Shown here: positions 52,211-62,796 of the stretch, in pieces | Layout: each line of letters opens with the position of its first letter | How positions within the stretch are numbered: the first letter of the stretch is position 1 | From: Mycobacterium sp. 050128 | GTDB taxonomy: Bacteria > Actinomycetota > Actinomycetes > Mycobacteriales > Mycobacteriaceae | Reading direction: 5' to 3' | Assembly: GCF_036409155.1 (NCBI RefSeq) | Contig: NZ_JAZGLW010000001.1 | Span: 1,488,001-1,552,000 of the forward strand | Length of the DNA: 64,000 bases | The notes under the pieces: model-generated | What the model was told of the DNA's origin: nothing | Database searches by the model: none | What the model saw: the letters and a program-made list of their open reading frames with translations, nothing else | Program-made: the position numbers and the translations under genes

Positions 52211-53104
52211 CTAGGCAGAGCTCAAATGTGCACTTGCGTCGTGTAACTCATTGCGGCGCAGTGCCATTGGCGTTACGGCGAGGACGTCGCCGCCTTCGAC
52301 CACCGTTCGGGTGATCGGCGTGAGCGCTTGGAACAGCGCCTCCACCTCGTCGTCGCTCAGTGCGTCGAGCGCCGACAACCCCAGCGCATCGGTGCTCGAT
52401 TCGACATGATCTTTGAGTTCGGCGCCGGCCGCGGTGAGCGTGCCATCCTCGTACAGCAGGCCACGCTCGGCCAGTCGCTGTTCGTGGTGACGCCATTCGG
52501 TCTCGTCGTAATCGCGGGTGCGCGCGATGTAATCACGCGGGACACGGTGCGCCGCCGCATGCAGCACATTGCATTCCCGGCCCGAGACGCCCGCCGCGGT
52601 CAATACCGCCACATGGCCGTCGCCGCGGTGCTCACGCAGCAGCGTGGTCGCATGCCACAGTGCGTCAAGCGGATTGTCCGGCCACGGCAGCGCGCGATTC
52701 GCGGCGAACAGCGGTCGCCCGTCGACGCCCGCCTGGCGCACCGCCTTTCCCGCCAATTCGGCTGCAAGAGTTACGTTTTCGTCTTCTTGCAACCCATAGC
52801 GGCGCAGCGCCGCGACCGCTGAGTCCTGCCGGGCACGCAATGCAGCATCCGGGCCGGCGATCTGCCATGCCGCCGGCAAGGCCTTGGCCACCCGCTGGGG
52901 CGCGAAGTTGTAGAAGATCGCGGTCACCAGCTCCGGTGGGGCCGTGCCCAGCGGGGCGGACCGGGCCGCGAAGTAGCCCATCCAGAAGCCCCGGTATCCC
53001 AGCTCGTCGAGTGCTGCCCGCGCCTCCGGCGCGAAGTACGTCACCGCGTGCACCGGCTCGAATCGATCGAAGAATCGTCGCGCCAGCTCTGTTTTTCTCC
53101 GCAT
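52211..53104 (-). CDS. SCO6745-family protein
   Basis: A 297-residue protein of an actinobacterial family named after SCO6745, resembling HTH-containing SalK-type proteins. Conserved parts are RRFFDRFEPVHAVTYFAPEARAALDELGYRGFWMGYFAARSAPLG, AIFYNFAPQRVAKALPAAW, and a C-terminal winged-helix-like EWRHHEQRLAERGLLYEDGTLTAAGAELKDHVE. Molecular function unknown; DNA binding is possible. It is convergent with the PPE gene, 2 nt apart. Confidence 0.8.
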   Translation of the reverse strand: MRRKTELARRFFDRFEPVHAVTYFAPEARAALDELGYRGFWMGYFAARSAPLGTAPPELVTAIFYNFAPQRVAKALPAAWQIAGPDAALRARQDSAVAALRRYGLQEDENVTLAAELAGKAVRQAGVDGRPLFAANRALPWPDNPLDALWHATTLLREHRGDGHVAVLTAAGVSGRECNVLHAAAHRVPRDYIARTRDYDETEWRHHEQRLAERGLLYEDGTLTAAGAELKDHVESSTDALGLSALDALSDDEVEALFQALTPITRTVVEGGDVLAVTPMALRRNELHDASAHLSSA

Positions 53105-53148
53105 GCTTGCAGTGAAGCACCGCCGCCGGACGCGACCAATCCCGGTCC

Positions 53149-54213
53149 CTATATAGGGCCGGGAAGCTCTCCCAGTGCCGACAGTTCGGCGTGGACGTGG
53201 CCGATCGCGGATTTGTACTGCTCGTCGCTGAGGGTCTTCGCGTAGTAGCGATCATTGCGCAGCCGATACTGCTGGGCGCGCAGTTCCCGAATGCGTTCGA
53301 GCCGGGCGGTGTCGTCCGTCGAGAATGTGAGCTCCTGCAAAGTGATTCGACCCGCCAGAACTTCTTCAACCGGGGACAGCTGGTAGCCGCATCTTGCTAG
53401 AAATTCGAGATACACCTTGCAGTAGTCGCGTTCCCCGCCTTGCCAGCCGCGGTTCGCGGTATGCCACTCGAAAGCGGCAAGCACCGCCGCCATGATCACC
53501 GCTGCGGGCCGACTGTCGATATCGACCAGCGTCTCCAAGTCCTCGTACTCGGCGTCGTCGGTTCCCAGCAGCGCAGCTGCGACCTTCATGCTGGCGGGGC
53601 AGTGCAGCCTGGTGAGGAAGTGAAAACTGCGGGCGACGAAGGCTTCGGAGCCAGGCGGCGGCGGTGCCGCCCAGACGATGTTGTTGCGAATCCAGTCCCG
53701 CCGCGTGCCGGTGACGGCCGCGGCTCGCCGATCCAGTTCACGGAGCAGAACCCAGTCGCGCTTGGCCTCGGCTGCTGCTTCGGATTCCAGCTTCACCGGT
53801 TGAGAACCGGTGAAGGTGCTTCCGGCCGTCACCTCGCTGAAAGTTAGTGGGCGCCCCATGTCCCAGGTCATATAGCTGGCACGGACATCGAGCTCCACAG
53901 AATTGGCGCGTCGGACCAAGTCACCCAATGTTGTTTTGCCGGGCACCAATCGGCAGATTCGGTCTTCCTGGCGGAGGTCGTCACGGGTGTAGATCAGGCC
54001 GATGTCGCTGCGGCGGTTCAACTCATCCGTGTTGACGTCGACGCGCCACCCCGCGGGCCCCGCAACCCCCGGGATGTAGTGGGCCGAGATCTCAACCAGA
54101 AGATCGTCGACGGTCGCTTCGTCATGGAATATCCAAAATTCTCGATGGGATTCGACATCGTCTCCCATCGCCACCGAGCTGCGATCGATCGTGACCTTGA
54201 CTGTGTCGGTCAT
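53149..54213 (-). CDS. Hypothetical protein, 354 residues
   Basis: I do not recognise a family. The N-terminus (VKVTIDRSSVAMGDDVESHREFWIF, then ATVDDLLVEISAHYIPG) looks ubiquitin-fold-like. The middle has RDWIRNNIVWAAPPPPGSEAFVARSFHFLTRLHCPASM. The C-terminal part is helical and charged (LERIRELRAQQYRLRNDRYYAKTLSDEQYKSAIG). No signal peptide or TM helix is seen. It lies 44 nt upstream of the SCO6745-type gene, on the same strand, so the two may be co-transcribed. Confidence 0.7.
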   Translation of the reverse strand: MTDTVKVTIDRSSVAMGDDVESHREFWIFHDEATVDDLLVEISAHYIPGVAGPAGWRVDVNTDELNRRSDIGLIYTRDDLRQEDRICRLVPGKTTLGDLVRRANSVELDVRASYMTWDMGRPLTFSEVTAGSTFTGSQPVKLESEAAAEAKRDWVLLRELDRRAAAVTGTRRDWIRNNIVWAAPPPPGSEAFVARSFHFLTRLHCPASMKVAAALLGTDDAEYEDLETLVDIDSRPAAVIMAAVLAAFEWHTANRGWQGGERDYCKVYLEFLARCGYQLSPVEEVLAGRITLQELTFSTDDTARLERIRELRAQQYRLRNDRYYAKTLSDEQYKSAIGHVHAELSALGELPGPI

Positions 54214-54352
54214 GGCTCAAGTTCTACCGACCTCAATGCCGACGGGGTAGTCACCCGATTGGCTAATCGCGGTGCCATGGCCGGCAATTGGAAAAGGCCA
54301 CGACACTCGCAGAGTTCGTGGCCTTTACGCCTGCGGATTCATCGAACCGCTG

Positions 54353-54438
54353 TGGTGGGCGAAGGGGGACTTGAACCCCCACGTCCCGAAGGACACTGGC
54401 ACCTGAAGCCAGCGCGTCTGCCATTCCGCCACTCGCCC
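54353..54438 (-). tRNA. leuT: tRNA-Leu (CAG)
   Basis: 86 nt including an encoded CCA. Acceptor GGGCGAG pairs with TTCGCCC; the anticodon stem CTGGC/GCCAG closes the loop TTCAGGT with anticodon CAG. A variable arm with a GTCC/GGAC stem and the T-loop GGTTCAAGTCC mark a class II tRNA-Leu. It lies upstream of fhaA, as in M. tuberculosis, but on the opposite strand to that operon. Confidence 0.96.
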
Positions 54439-54577
54439 GGGGAAAACAACCGATGGACCATATCACTGTAGTGGCCATTCGCCCTAACCGCTCCGGTGAC
54501 CGAACGAGCCTGTTCGGTGCCCGGCGGCAGCGCCATGAAACCGGTTTGACCTGCATGGATGCGATTCTCAGAATTCT

Positions 54578-54600
54578 CACGGTGACGGAGCCTCACCGTG
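54578..54600. promoter_or_regulatory. Inverted repeat upstream of fhaA
   Basis: CACGGTG-N9-CACCGTG lies 94 bp before the fhaA start in the 255-bp gap between the tRNA and fhaA. It is a candidate site for control of the fhaA-pknB operon; the rest of the gap shows nothing else clear. Confidence 0.4.
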
Positions 54601-54693
54601 TCCCGATAACATGCATGGGTGATGCGACACGCAGGCGAGTGGTTTGCCTTGCGCCGGCGATATACCGCGACAAGTGCGGGCGAGCGCTGAAGC

Positions 54694-56385
54694 GTGGGTA
54701 GCCAACGGGGGCTCGCTGCCCGGATCGAGCGCAGGCTGGAGTCGACCGTCGGCGACGCATTTGCCCGCATGTTCGGGGGTTCGATTGTCCCCCAGGAGGT
54801 TGAGGCGTTATTGCGCCGTGAAGCCGAGGACGGCCTGCAAGCGCTTCGCGGGAATCACTTTTTGGCGCCTAACGAATACGTCATTACCCTCGGTGTGCAC
54901 GACTTCGAGAAGGTGGGCGCCGATCCGGATCTGACGTCGAGCGCATTCGGCAGATACCTGGCCGACTATATCCATGAACAGGGGTGGGAAACGTATGGTG
55001 ATGTCGTCGTTCGGTTCGAGCAGTTGCCGAGCCTGCATACCGGACAGTTTCGCGCCCGCGGTGCTGTCAACCCCGATGTCGAGCCCCGCACGAAGTTCAA
55101 TGACCCCGCCCGGCCACAATCAAGTCAGGCGTTCAGCGCAGAACCAGGAGTACCACCAATGACTGACAACTCGAGCTACCGCGGTCAGGGGCAGGGGCGT
55201 CCCGGCGACGAGTATTACGACGAGCGTTACGGGCGTCCGCAAGACGACCAGCGCGGCGGCCAGGAGCCCCCGGGCGGATCCGACCCTCGCGGGGGATATC
55301 CGCCGGAGCAGGCCGGCTACCCGCCGCAGGGCGGATACCAGGCGCCTCGCCACCCCGACCAGGGCGGCTACCCCGACCAGCGCGGCGGGTACCCCGAGCA
55401 GGGCGGCTACCCCGACCAGCGCGGGGGCTATCCCGAACAAGGCGGTTATCCGCCGCAGGGTGGCTACCCAGGTCAGGGCGGCTACCCGGACCAGGGTCGC
55501 GGCTACGACCAGGGTCAGGGCGGCTACCCACCGTCGTATGAGCAGCGTCCGCCTGCCGGTGGTGGCGGATATGGCGGCCCGGGTTACGACCAAGGCGGGC
55601 AAGGTTACGACCAAGGCGGGCAAGGTTACGACCAGGGCTACCGGCAAGGTGGCGGCGGCTACGGTCAGCCCGGCGGGCAGCCCGCCGGTGGCCAGCAGGG
55701 CTACGGCGGCGGTTACAGCGAGTACGGTCGCGGGCCGGCTCGTCCCGACGAAGGCGGCTACGCCCCTCCAGGCGCCCCGAGCGTGCCCGAACCGCCGCGG
55801 CCGTCCTACCCCGAGCAGGGCGGCGGATACGACCAGGGTTACCAGCAAGGTGGCCAGGGTTACGGCGCCCAGCCGGAGTACGGTGGCGGCGACTATACGC
55901 AGTACGCGGAGAACGTCCCGCCCGGTGGATACGGCCAGCCGGCCGGCGGTGGATACCCCGAGACCGCCCACCGCGATTACGAGTACGGCCAACCGGGCGA
56001 GTACAGCCCGCCGGCCGACTACGGTCAGCAGGCCGACTATGCCCAGCAGGCCGGCGGCGGCTACGGCGGTTACGGCCAGGGCGGTTATGCGTCCGCCGGG
56101 GCGGCGGTCACGCTGCAGCTCGACGACGGCAGCGGCCGCACCTACCAGCTTCGCGAAGGCTCCAACATCGTCGGTCGCGGACAAGACGCCCAGTTCCGGT
56201 TGCCGGACACCGGTGTGTCCCGGCGCCACTTGGAAATCCGCTGGGACGGACAGGTCGCGCTGTTGTCCGACCTCAACTCCACCAACGGCACGACTGTGAA
56301 CAACGCGCCGGTACAGGAGTGGCAGTTGGCCGATGGCGACGTGATCCGTTTGGGCCACTCGGAGATCATCGTTCGGATCCACTGA
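54694..56385 (+). CDS. fhaA: FHA-domain protein FhaA
   Basis: A 563-residue protein. The N-terminal FhaA domain (about 1-130; LESTVGDAFARMFGGSIVPQEVEALLRREAEDGLQ) is followed by a long Gly/Tyr/Pro/Gln linker with GGYP-type repeats. The C-terminal FHA domain (about 470-560) has NIVGRGQDAQFRLPDTGVSRRHLE and LSDLNSTNGTTVNN, which bind phosphothreonine. FhaA acts with PknB, MviN, and cell-wall synthesis. The linker is longer than in M. tuberculosis FhaA (527 residues, from memory). It heads the operon fhaA-fhaB-pstP-rodA-pbpA-pknA-pknB. Confidence 0.96.
   Translation: MGSQRGLAARIERRLESTVGDAFARMFGGSIVPQEVEALLRREAEDGLQALRGNHFLAPNEYVITLGVHDFEKVGADPDLTSSAFGRYLADYIHEQGWETYGDVVVRFEQLPSLHTGQFRARGAVNPDVEPRTKFNDPARPQSSQAFSAEPGVPPMTDNSSYRGQGQGRPGDEYYDERYGRPQDDQRGGQEPPGGSDPRGGYPPEQAGYPPQGGYQAPRHPDQGGYPDQRGGYPEQGGYPDQRGGYPEQGGYPPQGGYPGQGGYPDQGRGYDQGQGGYPPSYEQRPPAGGGGYGGPGYDQGGQGYDQGGQGYDQGYRQGGGGYGQPGGQPAGGQQGYGGGYSEYGRGPARPDEGGYAPPGAPSVPEPPRPSYPEQGGGYDQGYQQGGQGYGAQPEYGGGDYTQYAENVPPGGYGQPAGGGYPETAHRDYEYGQPGEYSPPADYGQQADYAQQAGGGYGGYGQGGYASAGAAVTLQLDDGSGRTYQLREGSNIVGRGQDAQFRLPDTGVSRRHLEIRWDGQVALLSDLNSTNGTTVNNAPVQEWQLADGDVIRLGHSEIIVRIH
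55310..55660 (+). repeat. GGYP-coding repeats in fhaA
   Basis: Degenerate in-frame repeats coding GGYPDQR, GGYPEQ and GGQGYDQ units, several nearly identical in DNA, lengthen the linker between the two domains. Confidence 0.8.
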
Positions 56386-56493
56386 ACGCACCGGGCATAA
56401 GCTGCCGTGCTTCGCCCCGCGTCGACCACCCTCCAAGTATCGTGACGTTGCTTGGTTTCATGAGGTGCGGCGCCAGGACGGAAAGGACGCCAG

Positions 56494-56961
56494 ATGCAGG
56501 GACTGGTACTGCAGCTGACGCGCGCCGGATTTTTAATGCTGTTATGGGTATTCATCTGGTCCGTTCTCCGGATCTTGAAGACTGACATCTACGCACCAAC
56601 CGGTGCGGTCATGGTTCGCCGCGGTTTGGTATTGCGCGGCACGTTGCTGCCGTCTCGCCAGCGCCGCCATGCCGCCCGCTATCTGGTGGTGACCGAAGGA
56701 GCGCTGGCAGGTGCACGCATCACGCTCAGCGGGCAGCCGGTGTTGATCGGACGTGCGGACGACTCGACGCTGGTGCTGACCGACGACTACGCCTCGACGC
56801 GGCATGCCCGGCTGTCTCAGCGCGGCTCCGAATGGTACGTCGAGGATCTAGGATCGACCAACGGCACTTACCTTGACAGGGCGAAGGTGACCACTGCGGT
56901 ACGAGTTCCTATCGGAACGCCGATCCGGATCGGCAAGACGGCAATCGAGCTGCGCCCGTGA
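56494..56961 (+). CDS. fhaB: FHA-domain protein FhaB (FipA)
   Basis: 155 residues, the usual length. One N-terminal TM helix (LVLQLTRAGFLMLLWVFIWSVLRIL, about 4-28) precedes a C-terminal FHA domain (VLIGRADDSTLVLTDDYASTRHARLSQRGSEWYVEDLGSTNGTYLD, about 80-130) with the Arg and Ser-Thr-Asn phosphate-binding residues. In M. tuberculosis it is a PknA/PknB target and links FtsZ with FtsQ under stress. It lies 108 nt after fhaA, with a GGAAAGGAC site before ATG 56494. Confidence 0.96.
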   Translation: MQGLVLQLTRAGFLMLLWVFIWSVLRILKTDIYAPTGAVMVRRGLVLRGTLLPSRQRRHAARYLVVTEGALAGARITLSGQPVLIGRADDSTLVLTDDYASTRHARLSQRGSEWYVEDLGSTNGTYLDRAKVTTAVRVPIGTPIRIGKTAIELRP

Positions 56962-57004
56962 GCCGCGCCGACGACGATGATCCCGGCATCGCCGGGATCG
57001 AGGA

Positions 57005-58524
<1,520 letters not shown>

Positions 58525-58528
<4 letters not shown>

Positions 58529-59934
58529 CCACACAGGTCCAACCGCCGGTCACGGTGACGCCGCCGCTGCGGACTCGGCGCAACTCCGAGTTCCTGTTGT
58601 TGTGCTTCGCCGCGGTCATCACCGTCGCCGCCTTGCTGATCGTCGACGCCAACCAGGAACGCGGCCTGCGCTGGGGTGTGGCCAGCTACGGGTTGGCCTT
58701 CCTGGCCTTGTTCGGCGGCGCGCACCTGACCATCAGGCGCTTCGCCCCCTACACCGATCCGCTCCTGCTCCCGATTGTGGCGCTGCTCAACGGACTTGGT
58801 TTGGTGATGATCCACCGGCTCGACCTTGTCGGCAGCGAGCTCAGCGGTCGTCATCACGCAAGCGCAACCCAGCAGATGCTGTGGACCCTGGTCAGCGTCG
58901 CCGCGTTCGCGCTCGTCGTCACGTTCCTCAAGGACCACCGCCAGCTTGCGCGGTACGGCTACATTTTTGGGCTCACGGGTCTGGTCTTCTTGGCGGTCCC
59001 CGCCCTCCTGCCGGCCTCGCTGTCCGAGCAGAACGGCGCCAAGATCTGGATTCGCTTGCCGGGCTTCTCAATTCAGCCCGCCGAGTTCTCCAAAATTCTG
59101 CTGCTGATCTTTTTCTCCGCGGTGCTGGTCGCCAAGCGCGGCCTGTTCACCAGCGTCGGTAAGCACCTGATGGGAATGACCCTGCCCCGCGCCCGAGACC
59201 TCGCACCGCTGTTGGCGGCGTGGGTGATCTCGATCGGTGTGATGGTCTTCGAAAAAGACCTCGGCACATCGCTACTGCTGTATGCGTCGTTTCTGGTGGT
59301 GGTCTACCTGGCCACCCAGCGGTTCAGCTGGGTGATCATCGGGCTGGTGTTGTTCGCCGCGGGAAGCGTTGTCGCGTATTTCATTTTCGCGCACGTACGG
59401 ACTCGCGTGCAGATGTGGTGGGACCCGTTCTCCGACCCCGACGGCAGCGGCTACCAGATCGTGCAGTCACTGTTCAGCTTTGCTACCGGGGGCATCTTCG
59501 GCACCGGTCTGGGCAACGGCCAGCCCGACACGGTGCCGGCCGCGTCCACCGATTTCATCATCGCCGCCTTCGGCGAAGAGCTTGGATTAGTGGGTCTGGC
59601 GGCCCTTCTCATGCTGTACACCATCGTGATCGTCCGGGGCATGCGCACGGCGATCGCGACCCGCGACAGCTTCGGCAAGCTGCTGGCCGCGGGTCTAGCA
59701 TCGACGCTGGCGATCCAGCTGTTCATCGTCGTCGGCGGTGTCACGCAGCTCATTCCGCTGACCGGACTGACAACGCCCTGGATGTCGTACGGCGGATCCT
59801 CATTGCTGGCCAACTATGTGCTGTTGGCCATCCTGGCGCGGATCTCGCACAGCGCCCGACACCCCTTGCGCTCCCGCACTCGTGACACGTCGCCGCTCGC
59901 TGCGGCCGGCACCGAGGTGATCCAGAAGGTATGA
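58525..59934 (+). CDS. rodA: SEDS-family peptidoglycan glycosyltransferase RodA
   Basis: A 469-residue protein with about ten or more TM helices. SEDS hallmarks are the segment AKIWIRLPGFSIQPAEFSKILLLIFFSAV, the loop VMVFEKDLGTSLLLY, QRFSWV, and the C-terminal VGGVTQLIPLTGLTTPWMSYGGSSLLANYVLLAIL. RodA polymerises lipid II with its class B PBP partner, here PbpA encoded next with an ATGA overlap. It supports polar cell-wall growth. Confidence 0.97.
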
Positions 59935-61409
59935 ACACCTCTCTCCGCCGGATCTCAATGACCGTGATGGCGTTGATCGTGCTCCTCCTTCTCAACGCCA
60001 CCATGACGCAAGTGTTCGCCGCTGACGGGCTGCGGGCCGACCCGCGCAATCAGCGCGTCCTGCTCGACGAGTACTCGCGTCAGCGCGGCCAGATCATCGC
60101 GGGCGGCCAGCTGCTGGCCTACTCGGTGGCCACCGACAGCCGGTTCCGTTTCCTGCGGGTGTACCCCAACCCCGCTGTGTACGCGCCGATCACCGGCTTC
60201 TATTCGCTGCGCTATTCCAGCTCCGGCCTGGAGCGCGCCGAGGACGCGCTGCTCAACGGTTCCGACGAGCGACTGTTCGGGCGCCGGCTGGCCGACTTCT
60301 TCACCGGCCGCGATCCCCGCGGCGGCAATGTCGACACCACGATCAACCCCCGGATGCAGCAGGCGGCCTGGGACGGGATGCAGCAGGGTTGCGGCGGGCC
60401 GCCGTGCAAGGGAGCCGTGGTGGCCCTGGAGCCCTCCACCGGCAAGATTCTGGCCATGGTGTCCTCGCCGTCATATGACCCCAACCTGCTGGCCTCGCAC
60501 GACCCCGAGGTGCAGGCGCAGGCATGGCAGCGGCTGCGCGACGATCCGGACAACCCGCTCACCAACCGTGCGATCTCGGAGACCTATCCACCCGGGTCGA
60601 CGTTCAAGGTGATTACCACCGCGGCGGCGCTGCAGGCCGGTGCCAAGGACGACGAGCAGCTGACCGCGGCGCCGACGATCCCGCTGCCCAACAGCACCGC
60701 GACATTGGAGAACTACGGTGGCACGCCGTGTGGCGACCAACCCACCGTGTCGCTCAGCGAAGCCTTCGCCAAGTCGTGCAACACCGCATTTGTCCAGCTG
60801 GGCATCCTTACCGGGTCCGAGGCGCTGCGCAGCATGGCGCATTCGTTCGGCCTGGACAGCAGCCCGAGCGTGATTCCGCTTCAGGTCGCGGAATCGACGG
60901 TTGGAATAATCGCGGATGCCGCCGCTCTCGGGATGTCTAGCATCGGGCAGAAGGACGTGGCGCTGACCCCGCTGCAGAACGCGGAGATCGCCGCGACCAT
61001 CGCGAACGACGGCGTAACGATGCAGCCTTACCTGGTCGAGAGCCTCAAGGGACCGGACTTGGCCAACATCAGCACGACTGCGCCCTATCAGCAGCGTCGC
61101 GCGGTATCGCCGCAGATCGCCGCTAAGCTGACAGAGCTCATGGTCGGTGCCGAGAAGGCTGCACAGCAGAAAGGGGCCATTCCCGGCGTGCAGATCGCAT
61201 CCAAGACCGGTACCGCAGAGCATGGCGCCGACCCGCGCAACACTCCGCCGCACGCGTGGTACATCGCGTTCGCGCCCGCGCAGGCACCGAAGGTTGCCGT
61301 GGCCGTGCTCGTGGAGAACGGTGCCGACCGCCTCGCTGCGACCGGCGGGGCGCTCGCGGCGCCGATCGGACGGGCCGTCATCCAGGCCGCACTGCAGGGG
61401 GGCCCATGA
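59931..61409 (+). CDS. pbpA: Class B penicillin-binding protein PbpA
   Basis: A 492-residue transpeptidase. An N-terminal TM helix (about 8-30) and a dimerisation domain ([22 protein letters not shown]) precede the transpeptidase domain with SxxK ([16 protein letters not shown]), SxN ([13 protein letters not shown]), and KTG ([10 protein letters not shown]). It cross-links peptidoglycan at the septum and pole with RodA and is a PknB substrate in M. tuberculosis. It ends 73 nt before pknA. Confidence 0.97.
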   Translation: MNTSLRRISMTVMALIVLLLLNATMTQVFAADGLRADPRNQRVLLDEYSRQRGQIIAGGQLLAYSVATDSRFRFLRVYPNPAVYAPITGFYSLRYSSSGLERAEDALLNGSDERLFGRRLADFFTGRDPRGGNVDTTINPRMQQAAWDGMQQGCGGPPCKGAVVALEPSTGKILAMVSSPSYDPNLLASHDPEVQAQAWQRLRDDPDNPLTNRAISETYPPGSTFKVITTAAALQAGAKDDEQLTAAPTIPLPNSTATLENYGGTPCGDQPTVSLSEAFAKSCNTAFVQLGILTGSEALRSMAHSFGLDSSPSVIPLQVAESTVGIIADAAALGMSSIGQKDVALTPLQNAEIAATIANDGVTMQPYLVESLKGPDLANISTTAPYQQRRAVSPQIAAKLTELMVGAEKAAQQKGAIPGVQIASKTGTAEHGADPRNTPPHAWYIAFAPAQAPKVAVAVLVENGADRLAATGGALAAPIGRAVIQAALQGGP

Positions 61410-61482
61410 GCTTCCGCAGGCGAGCGCACGTGAGGATCGCAGCACGGAACGTGCGAGGACCGGAGCGCGCGGGAGGCAAGCC

Positions 61483-62796
61483 ATGAGCCCCCGAGTTGGA
61501 GTGACGCTGTCGGGCCGGTACCGGCTGCAGCGACTCATCGCCACCGGCGGCATGGGCCAGGTCTGGGAGGCGGTGGACAGTCGGCTGGGCCGGCGCGTGG
61601 CCGTCAAGGTTCTCAAGGCGGAGTTTTCGCAGGACCCCGAGTTCATCGAGCGGTTCCGCGCCGAGGCGCGCACCACCGCGATGCTCAACCACCCCGGCAT
61701 CGCCGCCGTGCACGACTACGGCGAGAGCCAGATGGACGGCGAGGGCCGCACCGCCTATCTGGTGATGGAGCTGGTCAACGGCGAGCCGTTGAACTCGGTA
61801 CTCAAGCGCACCGGCCGGCTATCCCTGCGGCACGCCTTGGACATGCTCGAGCAGACGGGCCGCGCGCTGCAGATCGCGCACGCCGCCGGGCTGGTCCACC
61901 GCGACGTCAAACCCGGCAACATCCTGATCACCCCGACCGGCCAGGTGAAGATCACCGACTTCGGCATCGCCAAGGCCGTCGACGCCGCCCCGGTCACCCA
62001 GACCGGCATGGTGATGGGCACCGCTCAATACATCGCGCCCGAACAGGCGCTGGGCCATGACGCCACCCCCTCCAGCGACGTGTACTCCCTGGGAGTTGTT
62101 GGCTACGAAGTGGTTTCGGGCAAACGGCCGTTCACCGGTGACGGCGCCCTGACGGTCGCGATGAAGCACATCAAGGAGCCACCGCCGCCGCTGCCGCCCG
62201 AACTTCCGCCCAACGTGCGCGAACTCATCGAGATCACGCTGGTGAAGAACCCCGGCATGCGCTACCGCAGCGGGGGCCCGTTCGCCGACGCCGTGGCCGC
62301 GGTCCGCGCCGGGCGCCGTCCGCCGCGGCCCAGCCAGTCACCGCCGCCCGGACGGGCCGCGCCGGCGGCCATTCCGTCCAGCCCGCAGGCCCGCACGACC
62401 GCCGCGCCCAGTGCGCGGGCCGGTGCACCCAGCCGGTCCCGGCCGGCCACGAGCAGTCGTCGTCCACCGCCGGCCCGTCGCACCTTTTCGTCGGGGCAGC
62501 GCGCGCTGCTGTGGGCGGCCGGAGTGCTGGGCGCGCTCGCCATCATCATCGCGGTGCTGATCGTCATCAATTCCCGCGGCGACACCCAGCAGCAGCCTCC
62601 GCCTCCGACGGTCACCGACACCGGGACGCCGCCCGCGAGCAAGACCCCCAGCGGTTCCGGCCCCAGTTTGCGACTGGATTGGACGGATCGCGCCGGGATA
62701 AGTAATTCTGGACTCCACCGCAGGCCACCCGAACTGAGCTGGGCTACCCCCTCGACGCCCAGCCGGTCGGCGGCCCGATACGAGACACCGCAATGA
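61483..62796 (+). CDS. pknA: Serine/threonine protein kinase PknA
   Basis: A 437-residue membrane kinase. The kinase domain (about 13-275) has the Gly loop [12 protein letters not shown], the ATP-binding Lys in VAVKVL, the catalytic [15 protein letters not shown], and the activation loop [18 protein letters not shown] with phosphorylatable Thr. After a Pro-rich linker comes a TM helix ([21 protein letters not shown], about 345-365) and a short outer tail. PknA regulates elongation and division. GGGAGGCAAGCC precedes ATG 61483; it overlaps pknB by ATGA. Confidence 0.97.
   Translation: MSPRVGVTLSGRYRLQRLIATGGMGQVWEAVDSRLGRRVAVKVLKAEFSQDPEFIERFRAEARTTAMLNHPGIAAVHDYGESQMDGEGRTAYLVMELVNGEPLNSVLKRTGRLSLRHALDMLEQTGRALQIAHAAGLVHRDVKPGNILITPTGQVKITDFGIAKAVDAAPVTQTGMVMGTAQYIAPEQALGHDATPSSDVYSLGVVGYEVVSGKRPFTGDGALTVAMKHIKEPPPPLPPELPPNVRELIEITLVKNPGMRYRSGGPFADAVAAVRAGRRPPRPSQSPPPGRAAPAAIPSSPQARTTAAPSARAGAPSRSRPATSSRRPPPARRTFSSGQRALLWAAGVLGALAIIIAVLIVINSRGDTQQQPPPPTVTDTGTPPASKTPSGSGPSLRLDWTDRAGISNSGLHRRPPELSWATPSTPSRSAARYETPQ

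Noticed and set aside
55120..56436. Minus-strand hydrophobic ORF (438 residues) within fhaA
   Set aside because: Val/Leu/Ala-rich text comes from reading the Gly/Tyr/Pro repeat backwards; fhaA is certain.
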